Positions 11,926 to 23,299 of a DNA stretch of 64,000 bases are shown here, piece after piece. The notes beneath the pieces are model-generated. The model worked only from the letters and a program-made list of their open reading frames with translations. It was not told where the DNA came from and ran no database searches. This DNA is from Diospyros lotus (taxonomy: Eukaryota; Streptophyta; Magnoliopsida; Ericales; Ebenaceae), in assembly GCF_014633365.1 (NCBI RefSeq), contig NC_068344.1:32119170-32183169 (forward strand), given 5' to 3'. Position 1 is the first letter of the stretch; each line of letters starts with the position of its first letter. The position numbers were made by a program, and so were the translations under genes.

Positions 11926-12930
11926 ATTACCAAATTAATTGGCGCACTGTATGGACATCATAAGCCATTAACATATTCATAATAAGCATAACTGAATATG
12001 TTTTAACTCTAGTTGATCTGACAGCGAAATGCTTATCTGTGATCTGGTTCCCTCTTTGGTTTGGTGAGCAATTTCAGATTATGTGTTTAATGATGGATAA
12101 AATAATGCTAGATCGTTGGTAAAACACTTAATTGCTTACAGTATTTGGTAGCTGTCCAGCTCACTCATGTACATGCACTCACACATACATGCTAGCAGTC
12201 TTACTTGAACTTGTTTTGTTGAAAAGAAAAGGTGAAAGCTTGTAATGTTAGGAAGGTTAACCAGACTATTGAAGTTAATAAAATGTAATAGTTGTGATGA
12301 TATATGGTGTCTCTGGTTTAATTACTAGCGATGCTAATTTATTGTGTAATTTTTTATGAGCTGTTGGCTGCTTTCACTGCACCACATTGGATAAGTGTTC
12401 CTTTTTCACCTACAGGTAGTGTTGTGTTGGAATATAGTCACGCATACAACCGCCACCATAAGCTTTAATCCCACTATGTTGGGAACATATTCACATTTCT
12501 TTTATATATATATATATATATTTATACTTATTGCTAGATCACTGGAGTTCAACCCTTGTGTTCCAGTCTTTTCTTTTCTGTGGTTTTATTGTAAATTAGA
12601 CATTTAATCTAGTAGCTTTTGGAGGCCAACATGCATCTGGGGCTGGGTTGAGCAATTACATTGTTTTTATTTGGCGAGATTAATCCTCTTACTATTTTGT
12701 ATCATATTGGCAAGCAGTTCACTTAATTTTCTATTTTCTTTTTTTGTTCGAGATGATTTTGGGCTCCCTTTGTTAGATTAAGTGAAAAAGCAAAGGAGAA
12801 GTTGTAGCTTATTTAATTAACTTCTCCTAGTGTAGTTAACTAGTTAGTCTTTGAGGATTGTGGGTTTTTTCCTCTGTTTGTCTGCCTACATGTTCGTCTC
12901 TATAACATGAGAGTCTGATTGATAAATGAG

Positions 12931-13468
12931 CAATGTTTTAAAAATCGGACCGGAGAGCGAACTGGCCTATTAATTGGATCACGGGTCAGTTAGTCCGACC
13001 GATTAGATCGGAGTGGTCTAACCGAATGATGTCATATATATATTTTATAATTAAATAATATATATATATATTTGAAATACTAATATTCTATATATTATCA
13101 TGAGAAATGTTATTATTAACTAATATGCAACTAATATTTTATATATAATTGTTATATATATTGTTAAAAAATTAATTAAGAATTAAAAATTTAAAAATAA
13201 GTGTGAGAAATGCTATTATTAACTAATATACAACTAATATTTTATATATAATTATTATATATGTTGTTAAAAAATTAATTAAGAATTAAAAATTTAAAAA
13301 TTTAAAAATAAGTGTGAGGGTGAAAAAAACTGGGGTCAATCCGGTTCGATCGGATTTTGACCGGGTTGAAGAAGATTTGATTTTTTATGTCAAAGCAGAC
13401 CAGATAGGCCACCGGTTCCCAATTTTTTCGGTCCGACCGACCGGTCCGGTTCAATTTTTAAAACAATG
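12931..13468. mobile_element. hAT-type MITE, 538 bp
   Basis: Terminal inverted repeats CAATGTTTTAAAAATCGGAC (left) and, read inward on the minus strand, CATTGTTTTAAAAATTGAAC (right). It is flanked by a perfect 8-bp duplication TAAATGAG at 12923-12930 and 13469-13476. The interior holds a roughly 110-bp tandem duplication (about 13100-13318). There is no coding capacity. Confidence 0.85.
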
Positions 13469-13470
13469 TA

Positions 13471-13502
13471 AATGAGTACCTAAGAGCTCTTAGGTACTCA
13501 TT
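13471..13502. repeat. Perfect 32-bp palindrome
   Basis: A 16-bp half (AATGAGTACCTAAGAG) is followed directly by its reverse complement with no spacer. Its first 6 bases are part of the MITE target duplication. Confidence 0.9.
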
Positions 13503-14090
13503 GGCCTTCAAATTTAACTATCCTTTCATTCCTTTTCTGACTTTCACTAAAGTTATACTCGCGGGTGCGTGCACATATATTTCAACTTTAGTTCTACTTA
13601 AACCTCTTGAGTCTGATTGATGGTCTAATTTAGCATTTATTCCTTATTTTATTTCACCTAAAAAAATAATATTATCAATAATAATGTGCTCTATGGTAGT
13701 GGATTTATATCTAATTTGTTAGTTTAGCAATAGTTATTTCAGAAAATTAATGGTTCAAAAAAGATTCTTCAAAGTTCACACTAAGAAAAAAAAAAGATTC
13801 TTCACATAAACATACAGTAGTAGGAATATGTCTAGTCCCCATTTGGTGTTTCCTGTAGGTCATGGCTCTATCATCTATGCATCACTTTAATAGGTCTTTA
13901 TGTGATGTACTTTGTTCCAAAATCCCACAATAGCTGATCTTTAGGTTTCCTGTTATACAATTTCCTAGTCTACATAAATTATATGCTTTCCACAAGTATG
14001 CAGAAAATAATCCAAAATTATTTGTTCTTTTTCTATAATTCTCTCAAACTAGTCTCCTACATAAATAATTCGAGACTTTATTTAAAACTA

Positions 14091-14124
14091 TATAAAGGCT
14101 TCAGAAAGTGCAGAAGCCTTTATA
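14091..14124. repeat. Hairpin, 12-bp stem
   Basis: TATAAAGGCTTC pairs with GAAGCCTTTATA across 10 nt. Confidence 0.75.
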
Positions 14125-15359
14125 TCCATTGCCTCGACAATTTTTTGGGATGCGTGTCTTGAGATATGCTAATAATAGTAAAACTACGATATCGTGGAGG
14201 GTCTCTGATGTAACTATTTTTGTATACAGTTGTTATGTAATTTTAGACATGTTTTATACAATTTCATAGTTAATGTGCATACTTGAATAGATCTATTGTT
14301 TTCCAATGCAGATCGAAAAACTATGATATGCAATTTTGGTTGGAGAATGGCATAGTGGTGTAATCAAGAATTGTTTGACGTTACTTGGACATGTTTTAGT
14401 TTAGGGTTGATTTGTATGTGCTTTTGAATGGTAGTGTGTAATGAGACGAGACAAGATTGATTTTTTTAAATGATCAAATGTATTGTACTTAAATAGATTT
14501 ATTGTATACAGTTATTATATTTATTGTGTGTAACAGGTAAATCTTTTAAAATTGTTGATGGTTTTTTGTTATACATTTTATTATTGATTGTTATACAGGT
14601 TATTATTAGTTATTATATATGATGATGGTTTTTGAGACCGACCACCACATGCCACCTCTGCGAATGGACCTCGGACTTGGCGATGTCAGACCTCGGTGAT
14701 AGGACCTGCAAGACAACGGAGTGGCGGGGCTAGGGTCCCCCGGGGTGGATTCTGACGCTCAAATTAGTAGAATAAATGCAAGTCATAATAAATGTAAGAG
14801 CTGTAGAACTTGGCCTACCTGGTGGGGATTCTTGTCCTTTATATGTAGACCCGTTATGGGGTACCCGGGATCAATCCGTGTTGAGCGGGGGCACAACTCC
14901 CGAGAATCTTGATCAAGGTGGAACGGGTCTTGCAGCCCGGCCCGGATTTCTCAGGCTCCGCTCTGGATTGTTGACTTGCCACATGTTAGTCTCTCGAGCG
15001 ATCCACGTGGCGGGTAAGACCGTTGGCGCGTGGGGGTATTTTGGTAATTTTAGGTGGTGCCACATCACTTGCCCCCACTCCTTGAGCTGAGCTGAGAATC
15101 ACGCTGGGTCGAGGAGTAACTTAATTTCTGAGGCTATTTAACTGTAAATTTTTCTCGAGATGTGTAGGAGTATTTTTAAGTATGAGACAACTAAGCCCCA
15201 AACTCATGAGGTTAGTTTTTTCCTCTTTTCGCTTTTGTTATTTTTAATTCTTCCATTGCTTTTTTTATTTATATTATTTTACTCCTTACTTGTTGCTTGT
15301 CTGTTTGCTTCTTTTTTTTTTTTATTATATATGATATATGTATATATATATATATATAT

Positions 15360-15845
15360 GAGCCGGGAGGTCGGCCCCGACCTCCCCTCCCTTTGGGCCC
15401 TTTCTACCCTTTATTTTTATTTTATATTTATATATATATATATATGAGCCAGGAGGTCGGCCATGGCCGACCTCCCCTCCATTTGGGCCCTTTCTACCCT
15501 TTATTTTTATTTTATATATATATATGAGCCAGGAGGTCGGCCCTCCTTTGGGCCCTTTTTGCCCTTTCTTTTTATTTTTATTATATACATATATATATAT
15601 ATTTATATGTATATACGAGCCAGGAGGTCGGCCATGGCCGACCTCCCCTTCCTTTGGGCCCTTTTTGCTTTTTATATATATATATATATATGATATATAT
15701 ATTTATATATATATGAGCCAGGAGGTCTCCCCTCTCCCTTTGGGCCCTTTTTGCCCCTCTTTTTTTTTTATATATATAATATATATATATATATATATGG
15801 GTGAGCATTGGGTCGGCCATGGCCGACCCTTGGGCTTTCCCCCTC
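15360..15845. repeat. Tandem array of six ~81-98-bp units
   Basis: Units begin with GAGCCAGGAGGTCGG or a variant at about 15360, 15446, 15527, 15617, 15715 and 15803, separated by TA-rich spacers. Three units carry the perfect 18-bp palindrome GGTCGGCCATGGCCGACC. An (ATT)n microsatellite follows at about 15848-15890. Confidence 0.85.
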
Positions 15846-15846
15846 C

Positions 15847-15893
<47 letters not shown>

Positions 15894-16179
15894 TTTGTTA
15901 ATAATAACAAAATAGGCTTAATAACAAAATAGGCTTCAAAATAAGGCTTAATTTGACTAACCTGTTTCTTTGGCCTTCTTTTGTTGTAGGCGTAGCTTGA
16001 GATTTCCCAAACTAAACCATGCTTGTTGAGCTCCCTTAGACCAGAGCCCAGTTGTTGTTTTCCTTCCCTAATCTCTGTCTTCCCTTTCTTGGTCAGGCTG
16101 GGATATCCTCTAGTAGGATTCTTTAGTCTGGCTGATCAGGTTGAGATATCCTCTTGTCAAGCTGGGATCCCTTGGTCTC

Positions 16180-16940
16180 TTGACCCTTGGATTTCAGTCA
16201 CTCCCACGCAGAAGAGGGTGTTGGGCTTTGAATTTTTTTTCGGCTGTTAGTCCACCTTCGGCTCGGGAACGGCTTAGGATTCTTGACCCTTGGATTCTCG
16301 TCACTCCCTCATCGAGGAGGGTGTTGAGTTTCTTCCAGCCATTAGTCCATCCTCTGCTTATGGACGACCTAAGGCACTTGACCTTTGGATTTTAGCCACT
16401 CCTTCGCAGATGAGGGTGTTGAGTTTCTTCCGGCCATTAGTCCACTTTTGGGGACGGCCTAGGGCTCATGACCCTTGGATTTTAGCCACTCCCTCGCAAA
16501 GGAGGGTGTTGAGTTTCTTTCATGGCCATTAGTCCACTTTTGAGGATGGCTTAGGGCTCGTGACCCTTGGATTTTAGTCACTCCTTCGCGGATAAGGGTG
16601 TTGGGCTAGAGTTTTTCCGTGGCCATTAGTCCACTTTTGAGGACGGCTTAGGGCTCATGACCCTTGGATTTTAGCCACTCCTTCGCGGATGAGGGTGTTG
16701 GGCTAGAGTTTTTCTGTGGCCATTAGTCCACATTCGGCTTGTGGACAACCTAGAGCTCGTGACCCTCGGATTTTAGCCACTCCCTCACGGAGGAGGGTGT
16801 TGGGTTAGAAGTTTTCCTTGGCTATTAGTCCACCTTTGGGGACAGCCTAGGGCTCGTGACCCTTGGATGAGTTTTTCCGTGGCCATTAGTCCACCTTTGG
16901 GGACGGCCTAGGGCTCGTAACCTTTGGATTTTTCTTTGGC
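16180..16940. repeat. Tandem array of ~95-bp units inside the TR-GAG element
   Basis: About eight diverged units, each with an ATTAGTCCAC core, a GGACGGCCTAGGGCTCGTGA block and a CACTCCCTCGC...GAGGGTGTTG block. The open frames across it are by-products of the repeat period. Confidence 0.85.
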
Positions 16941-17329
16941 GAAGTGTTGGCCTTCGTGAGATTGCTATTAGATGGAGAGAATCCGAAGTCTTGCCATTAG
17001 TCGTAAAAAAAAAAGAGTACAAAGAGGTTCGAGGAATTCCCCTCATCTTTGAAAAAACTTCCTTAAGTTTTGGACATTCCAGGTATGCTTCAAGGACTTG
17101 CTTTCCATGTCTTCTAGTCGATATGCCCCTCGGACTTAAGGATTATATCACCCAGTACGATCCTTCCCAATTCGGAGTTAGTTTATTCGCGTCTCGAGTA
17201 TGAATCATGTCGAACCGTTGCAATACAAGATCCCATGGCATGAAACTCCTAGAGTGGACTCATCGGTTATAGTACATAGTAATGCGCCGATTGCACGTGG
17301 CTTTTCGGATTTGCGACAGGTCTTGGAGC

Positions 17330-17692
17330 TCATCCATCCCCAGCAGGTTGTTTTCCTTCTCTCCAGGAAGGTGTCCAACTTCGCTCTCGGAAGCAATCCC
17401 AAGTAGGAGACCTTCTCCTATTATCCGACTTGGACTCAACTCTACCCGAACTCACGCCTTCTTGGCCAACGAAATCTCGGAGGTAACCTCGGTTGATAAG
17501 CTCCTGAATCTCTTCTTTTAACTGGATGTAGTTCTCTATAACATGGCCATGGTCGCGGTGGAAACGACAATACTTCCTTTTGCTTCGAGTGTTGGGTGGA
17601 GACCTCAGCGGTGGAGGACGCCGCAGATAATCCTTATCCTTTAATGCCAATAAAATCTCTGCTCGACTGGCATTGAGGGGAGTATAACTCAC
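17330..17692 (-). CDS. Gag C-terminal zinc-finger region
   Basis: 120-residue frame containing KYCRFHRDHGHVIENYIQLK and EEIQELINRGYL. This is the usual Ty3 C-x2-H-x3-HGH...C block with the final cysteine replaced by tyrosine (ENY rather than ENC), so zinc binding may be lost. It is the downstream continuation of the gag at 17735-18355 in another frame. Confidence 0.65.
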   Translation of the reverse strand: MSYTPLNASRAEILLALKDKDYLRRPPPLRSPPNTRSKRKYCRFHRDHGHVIENYIQLKEEIQELINRGYLRDFVGQEGVSSGRVESKSDNRRRSPTWDCFRERSWTPSWREGKQPAGDG

Positions 17693-17734
17693 CGGGCTGC
17701 CATGGGCACCCCCAAAGCCCGAGCGATCAGGAGC

Positions 17735-18355
17735 TCAGGAGGGGCGGTAATCCGTCTTCTGTTCCATGATCGGCTTTTTCTTCTCATTTTCTCTTTTTTT
17801 CTTGTCAGGTTGTTCAGCTCGCTTCACCTTCATCACTTCTTCCGCATTGATGTACTTATTAGCCCGTGTAAGGGCTTCTATGAAAGTACGAGGTGGAGTC
17901 TTAGCCAAGGACTGAGCGAATGGTCCAGCCCTCAAGCCATTCTGGAGAGCCACCATCGCGATCCGTTGATCGAACTCGTCAATGCTCAACGCCTCCTCAT
18001 TGAACCTAGCCACAAAATCCCTTAGGGATTCACTCTGGTTATGCTTGATGTTTACCAGAGCCATAGAAGACTTTCGGTGGCGCTTCAAGGGAGCGTAATG
18101 GGCTAGGAAGCAGGTCTTTAGCTCTTCCCAGCTGTTGATGGAACGATGGGAAAGACAAGAGTACCAAGTCCGGGCATGACCTCCCAAAGTAGCTGAAAAT
18201 GCCCGGCACCACATCGCGTCGGACCCCGATTGCACCAGCATGTGAGAGGAGAAAAGTTCTACGTGATCATAGGGGTCTGTGCTTCCGTCATAGAGCTTGA
18301 TGGATGGGATACGAAACCTTTCTGGTGAGACCTCCGACATGATACCCTTGCTCAA
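17735..18355 (-). CDS. Retrotransposon gag (capsid) of the TR-GAG element
   Basis: 206-residue frame with a Ty3/gypsy gag signature (PF03732 type): FRIPSIKLYDGSTDPYDHVE, MWCRAFSATLGGHARTWYSC, SWEELKTCFLAHYAP, SLRDFVARFNEEALSIDEFD and ALQNGLRAGPFAQSL, followed by a lysine-rich tail. It lies just inside the minus-strand 5' LTR, where gag is expected. The frame ends at 17735; a second frame (17330-17692) carries the zinc-finger part. The gag is therefore either split by a small lesion or read as two pieces. It packages RNA in virus-like particles in related elements. Confidence 0.82.
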   Translation of the reverse strand: MSKGIMSEVSPERFRIPSIKLYDGSTDPYDHVELFSSHMLVQSGSDAMWCRAFSATLGGHARTWYSCLSHRSINSWEELKTCFLAHYAPLKRHRKSSMALVNIKHNQSESLRDFVARFNEEALSIDEFDQRIAMVALQNGLRAGPFAQSLAKTPPRTFIEALTRANKYINAEEVMKVKRAEQPDKKKRENEKKKPIMEQKTDYRPS

Positions 18356-19805
18356 GGGTTGGTTAGAGCCGAGGTAGGGTAGCTCTTCATTTCCTTTTTT
18401 GAGTTCTTAGACTTGCCTTTCTAGGAAACGCAGTCGCCTCTCCTGAGCAGTCCCTCATTCTCGTGAGGGGGAAGAGGTAGAACTTGCCGCCTCAGAGGGG
18501 TGGATGTCCTAACCCGACTGGCGAGATTGATGAGGTTCCCGAGTAAGAGGAGGCGACTGGTGCTCCGCCCGCTGAGAGGGCACGTGTTGACGATGTTGTT
18601 CATTCTGGTGCAAATAGCCAGTCAACAACTCTGTTAACTGTTGGACCTGATTCTCCAGCCTAGTGAGTCAATCCTCCGGTACTGGATTAGCTGGAGGTGG
18701 TGGATTCTCCCCTTGCGGTGGGACCTCTAAATTAGCTCTAGCCTGGCTTCGAGTCACATCCCTTCGAGGAGCCATGTGGGTAGTTATGGTCAGGAGCGAA
18801 AGTCGTGTGATACCTGCGGAAAGACCGAGGTCCGAGGTGATGAGTTGAAGTCTGAGGTGCGAGGTAGGGAAAAAAGAGGCTAGCGAGTCTGGACGTCGGC
18901 CCCACGGTGGGCGCTAAATGATGATGGTTTTTGGGACCGACCACCACGTGCCATCTCTGCTAATGGACCTCGGGAATCGGATCTCGAACTTGGCGATGTC
19001 GGACCTCGGTGATAGGACCTGCAAGACAACGGAGTGGCGGGACTAGGGTCCCCCGGGGTGGACTTCGACGCTCAAATTAGTAGAATAAATGCAAGTCGTA
19101 ATAAATGTAAGAGTTGTAAAACTTGGCCTACCTAGTGAGGATTCTTGTCCTTTATATGTAGACCCGTTATGGGGTACCCGGGATCAACCCGTGTTGAGCG
19201 GGGGCACGACTCCCGAGAATCTCGGTCAAGGTGGAACGGGCCTTGCGGCCCGGCCCGGATTTCTCGGGCTCCGCTCCAGATTGTTGACTTGCCACGTGTC
19301 AGTCTCTCGAGCGATCCACGTGGCGGGTAAGACCGTTGGCGCGTGGGGGTATTTTGGTAATTTTAAGTGGTGCCACATCAATATAGTTTTGAAAAATCTT
19401 GTTTTTTCAAATTGCCAGCGATTTTTTTGTTTTTTGCCGGCGGTTGTGAAATCCATGGGCAAATTTATTACTTTGCCGGAGGTTTTCTCAACTGCCGGCA
19501 ATTCTTTGACTTTGCCGGCAGTTTTTTAACCGTCGGCAATACTTTTCCCGGCAGTTTAATAACCGCCGCGAAAAGTAAAAACTTTTCCATTGATTTTTTA
19601 AAATCGCTGGTAATTTTTTTTTACCGGCAGTTTTTATAAACCGCCGGTAAATAGTATTTTCCGACGGTTTTAAACCACCGGAAACCTTTTCCGATGGAGG
19701 TATTTTCGGCGGTTATAATTACCGCCGGTAAAACTTTTATCGATGATTTTTTTACTTTTCCCGGTGATTTTCTCATCATCGAAAAAAATCAAAACTCTTG
19801 TAGTG

Positions 19806-21851
19806 TGAGCTACATAATTTTGTAGCATATAAAGTCATCATACATGAAATTATTTAAAAAATAACTTTTAATATAAGTCTTGGATCAAGAGCTAACCCAC
19901 CCGATTTTTTGATTGAGTTATTTAGGTGAGTAACCAAGTGTTGAGATCATATATAAATGTCAGTATTTGCATAAACAACCTTCAAGTACTTAGGAAAATT
20001 GAAGTGTAGCCTTTTGAATATTTCATTTGGCATTCATATACTACACGTAATCGAATGAATGCTTTTTATATATTTGTTTTCATATTTGTTTCTTTGTTTT
20101 GTTCTTTTGCTGTGAAAATTAGGGTATGTCCAAGTTTTAAGTTATAGATACTTTGTGTTTTTGTTTCAATAAATTCTTATTTACACACACACACACACAA
20201 AAAATTATAAATTTTAAAACTAAAATTTTAAGTTAATATTTGGAAGAAAAGGTACGTAGTTTCACAAGAGGTATTATAAGTGATCCAAAGACTTAAATCT
20301 TTGAATATATATAAGCCAAAAAAGTATGTTAAAGAGGCGAGGTTGTCCTAATTTAATATTTTGTTATTAATCTTAAATTATTAAGTATTCTCTTGATGAT
20401 GTATATATATATACCAAAATATATGATCTAATTCTCCCTTACGTCAGCTCAAAAAGAAATATCTCCACTTACTACGTACAACAAGACCACACATGGATGC
20501 GCAAGTCGGTCATTTAATTGAAAGCAGTCCAAACATGGTACCATCCATCCAAAGCCAATAAATGAGATTCCCCTTATCCAAATTAATTAATTGACAAAGA
20601 TGATAAACGAATAAATAGAATAGATAGAGAAAAGAAATGCAAGGTGTATTTAATTTGTTGGAATAGCATATCAGTACTCTGATTATTATCCCTTGCTTTA
20701 GTTGATGTTGAAAAAACAGAAAAAGAATTCGAAGCCAATATGAATGAAGGGATCCAATTATAAAAGACGAAAAGAGGGGGTTTGTTTGGCTTTTGTTTCT
20801 CTCCTTTTCTTAAGCAAGGTATAAAGCTAAGTGAATTCACGAGTCAAATACTTTGAGACAAACTGACCTAGATTTATAGAGCTTAAACATGGCTAAGCCA
20901 TTGACCTAGATTTATAGGTCAAACTGACACACAAAGGAAACAATAGTACAATAGAAAGAAAAGAAGTAACTAAATAAAAAAACAAACAAACAAACAGGAA
21001 AAGAAAAGCTAAATCTCGAGCTTTGAGACAAAATGAGACAAACCAATAGAACCAATATTGGATCGGCTGATAGGTAAAGATCAAATTTCCAAACACAAAC
21101 TCTATTAGGATGGAGCAAAAATCATGAACCAATGACTCACAAACAGGCTACGGCTTTGTCCTCCTGTATGTTTAGAACTACCAAAGACCCTCGAGGATCC
21201 CAAGGATGCTTTCTCACTTGAAGTAATATAGAGGTAGCGAAACTTGTCCATTGAGAAAGAGTGAGAGGATGGCAAAAGGAAAGGGAGAAAAAGTAGTATG
21301 AGAAAAGGATGGAGCGAAAAAAAAGGTGGTGACCAATGGGGTAGATCAAACGAGGAGAAGAGGAAGGCCAAATAGGAAAAAGAAATTAAAAGAGAGAAAA
21401 TACTACAAACAATAAAACCTTGGCATAATGTTGATCAAGCTCTACTCTCAAGGGAGAAACCTCAACAGAAAAGGTGAATGGAAATAATAAGGAGATGAGC
21501 ATCATTGCTAACTCAGAGAAGAACTATTTTCTTTTGTTGTCGTCAAAGCCAAGGGCTTTATGAATTGGTCTTTAATATGACCCCAAATTTCTTTCTTTAT
21601 TTTGTACAAAATCTAACTTGTTATCCATGATAATTGACACTCAAGAAATGGTAGGGATCACTTGCATTGCACAATAACACCACAACATACATACTCCGTA
21701 GAAGAGCACATCCAAGAGATATGGAAAACAAGAAACAAGGCACTCAAAATAGGGAATAATTCAACCCGAAAAATGTGAAAATTAAACTTTTTGAGAACCT
21801 CTAATATCCACAAACAATGAAACTAATTAAGCCAAGTTACATAGGCTTCAA
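19806..21851. other. Intergenic DNA between the CACTA element and broken DUF247 copy 2
   Basis: No gene is supported. The DNA is AT-rich to about 20460. About 20524-20572 matches the downstream flank of copy 1 (about 5130-5180). 20900-21500 is purine-rich on the plus strand; its minus-strand open frames are Phe/Ser/Leu-rich and look non-coding. Confidence 0.6.
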
Positions 21852-22690
21852 TCAAGCATCGATGCCACTAACTGTGTTCAAAATACGAGGACAGTTATAA
21901 ATCGAGCAGAGTGACTGTAAAGCGACTAGCAACATCAAACAAAGAACTCCAAGAAGGGTCAAGAGCTTCCATGAACGATACACATACATCTTCATGCACT
22001 TGCAGACTCAAACCTTTGGTGTATCACGGTAAGTCTTGGTCACATTTTCAATGACTTTATCAATATAAGGCATATGAGTAAGCGTGATGCACTTGCACAT
22101 CCCATTGAAGAGTTGAGCAACTTCTTCATCACTCCTTAGATGGTGGATGATGATGTTCTTCTCCCTTAGTAGCTTTGCATCTTTGATAGTGTCTATAATC
22201 CCATTCATTAACTCTGTGTATCGAGTGAAAACCAGACATTCTGATAGAGCCTGGTATTTAGAAAAGATATATGAAAGAAGAAGTTGAGAGTATTGTAATT
22301 GTATTAATTTTCATAGAATAAGTATGCATTATTATGTTCTATAACTAATCTAAATAGGTAATAAAAAAATATGAAAAGATTATGAAGAATATACAAAAGT
22401 ATATGCAAGATACAAAAGAAAAAATTTGTCAAAAAAATGTTCTAGAACTAGTATTTTGAAATATACTCACCGATGCTTCATAGGCGATCAAGTTTCTCAT
22501 TATGACTTCGGAATGAACATCCAAAGTGATGACGGGGAGATAAATTATCTTGTTCTTATGGTCGAATTTGATGGATGTGATGCCCCTGGAGGTGGGGCAG
22601 AATTGAATTCCGACATATCATAGAGTTGTGAAACTGAAGGAATGATAATCTCTTCTACTATTGGAGTACTTTCCTTTTTGTCCAATCTGA
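21852..22690 (-). pseudogene. DUF247 copy 2, C-terminal third (broken)
   Basis: This matches residues from about PSVSELCDIG to the stop of copy 1, including FNGMCKC, VIENV and the final SWKLLTLLGV membrane segment, ending in TGA at 21852-21854. Three changes are visible: a frameshift near 22612, a premature TGA right after TPKV (CGA to TGA) near 22006, and a 220-bp GT-AG interval (22251-22470, donor GTGAGT, acceptor ATACCAG). Removing that interval restores the EA-S/T-ALS codons that are continuous in copy 1. Sequence corresponding to about residues 245-335 of copy 1 is not found next to this piece. The similarity ends near 22690 and resumes at 27314. Confidence 0.85.
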
Positions 22691-23162
22691 GCTCTGATTA
22701 AGATGGTTCAAAATGTTATAGAATGATAAGAAAAAGTTTTACAATTTTTATGTTTTGAGAAATACTTACTAAATTAAGGTCGAAATCGGACTTTAAATTG
22801 TTGCTCCAGCACTATTGACGTTATAGAATGTCTCTTAATTTGCGAGCGGATTTGAAATGATTTATTTTCTAAATTTCTCATATATGGAAAGACAAAAAAA
22901 AATTGAAGCTGAAGCCATGAAGAAATTGCAATTGGCATTGGAATTGAAGGGCCCCACATATAACATTATATTCAAATTAAAATGAGAGGAATTGAGGCCA
23001 GCTCATATGGAGAAGCTAGGGCCATGCGCATGCTGTATATATTAATTATGATGCAATTGGAGAGCAGCCATGCGTGGGAAATTTAAGACATTGCAATTGG
23101 AATTGGAGTGGGGCCCATGGAAGGAATTGAAGGCCCATGGTGTAATAATAATTGAAGATGGA

Positions 23163-23203
<41 letters not shown>

Positions 23204-23299
23204 CGCGGGGGCGCATGTGCATTTAAATTGTGGAAATCCAATTGAAGGTTATGTGGGAGAGCTAGGGCAGCCACACGTGAGGTATATATATAATACTAA
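22691..23299. other. Unassigned insert sequence with a 38-base poly-G run
   Basis: This lies between the C-terminal piece of DUF247 copy 2 and a gypsy-type LTR. It holds an uninterrupted G38 at 23166-23203 and two related patches (GCAATTGGCATTGGAATTGAAGG-like near 22930 and near 23092). No gene is supported. Confidence 0.55.

Larger units (their letters stand above)
14620..19380 (-). mobile_element. Gag-only LTR retrotransposon (TR-GAG type), Ty3-like
   Basis: Two long terminal repeats, 14620-15067 and 18919-19380, both start TGATGATGG and end CACATCA. They flank a 3.85-kb interior. The 5-bp target duplication is ATATA at 14615-14619 and 19381-19385, a perfect match. The element reads on the minus strand: a primer-binding-like GCGCCCACCGTGGGGC follows the 18919 LTR, a Ty3-type gag lies at 17735-18355, and a purine tract (AGGAGTGGGGGCAAG on the minus strand) precedes the 15067 LTR. 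No protease, integrase or reverse transcriptase is visible, so it must depend on another element. Two tandem arrays fill the 3' half. Confidence 0.88.
10595..19805 (+). mobile_element. Non-autonomous CACTA (En/Spm-type) transposon
   Basis: Ends are CACTACAA at 10595 and TTGTAGTG at 19805. The flanking 3-bp repeats are CGA and TGA (two of three match). Both ends carry subterminal arrays built on CCGACGGTTT / GCCGGCGGTT / ACCGCCGG (10609-10760 and about 19420-19790), typical of CACTA elements. No transposase was found. The left part holds a TATA box (10775) and a CT-rich leader, and the element has received a hAT MITE (12931-13468) and a gag-only LTR element (14620-19380). Without the LTR insertion it would be about 4.4 kb. 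The terminal inverted repeats match well only over 8 bp, so the boundary call rests on ends plus subterminal arrays. Confidence 0.75.

Noticed and set aside
15160..15910. Several overlapping open frames rich in Ile/Tyr and Gly-Arg-Pro
   Set aside because: They are products of the tandem array and (TA)n/(ATT)n runs inside the TR-GAG element.
16023..16532. Repeated open frames with a DPWILATPSQ-like phrase
   Set aside because: The phrase repeats with the ~95-bp tandem period and appears in shifted frames, so it is not a protein repeat under selection.
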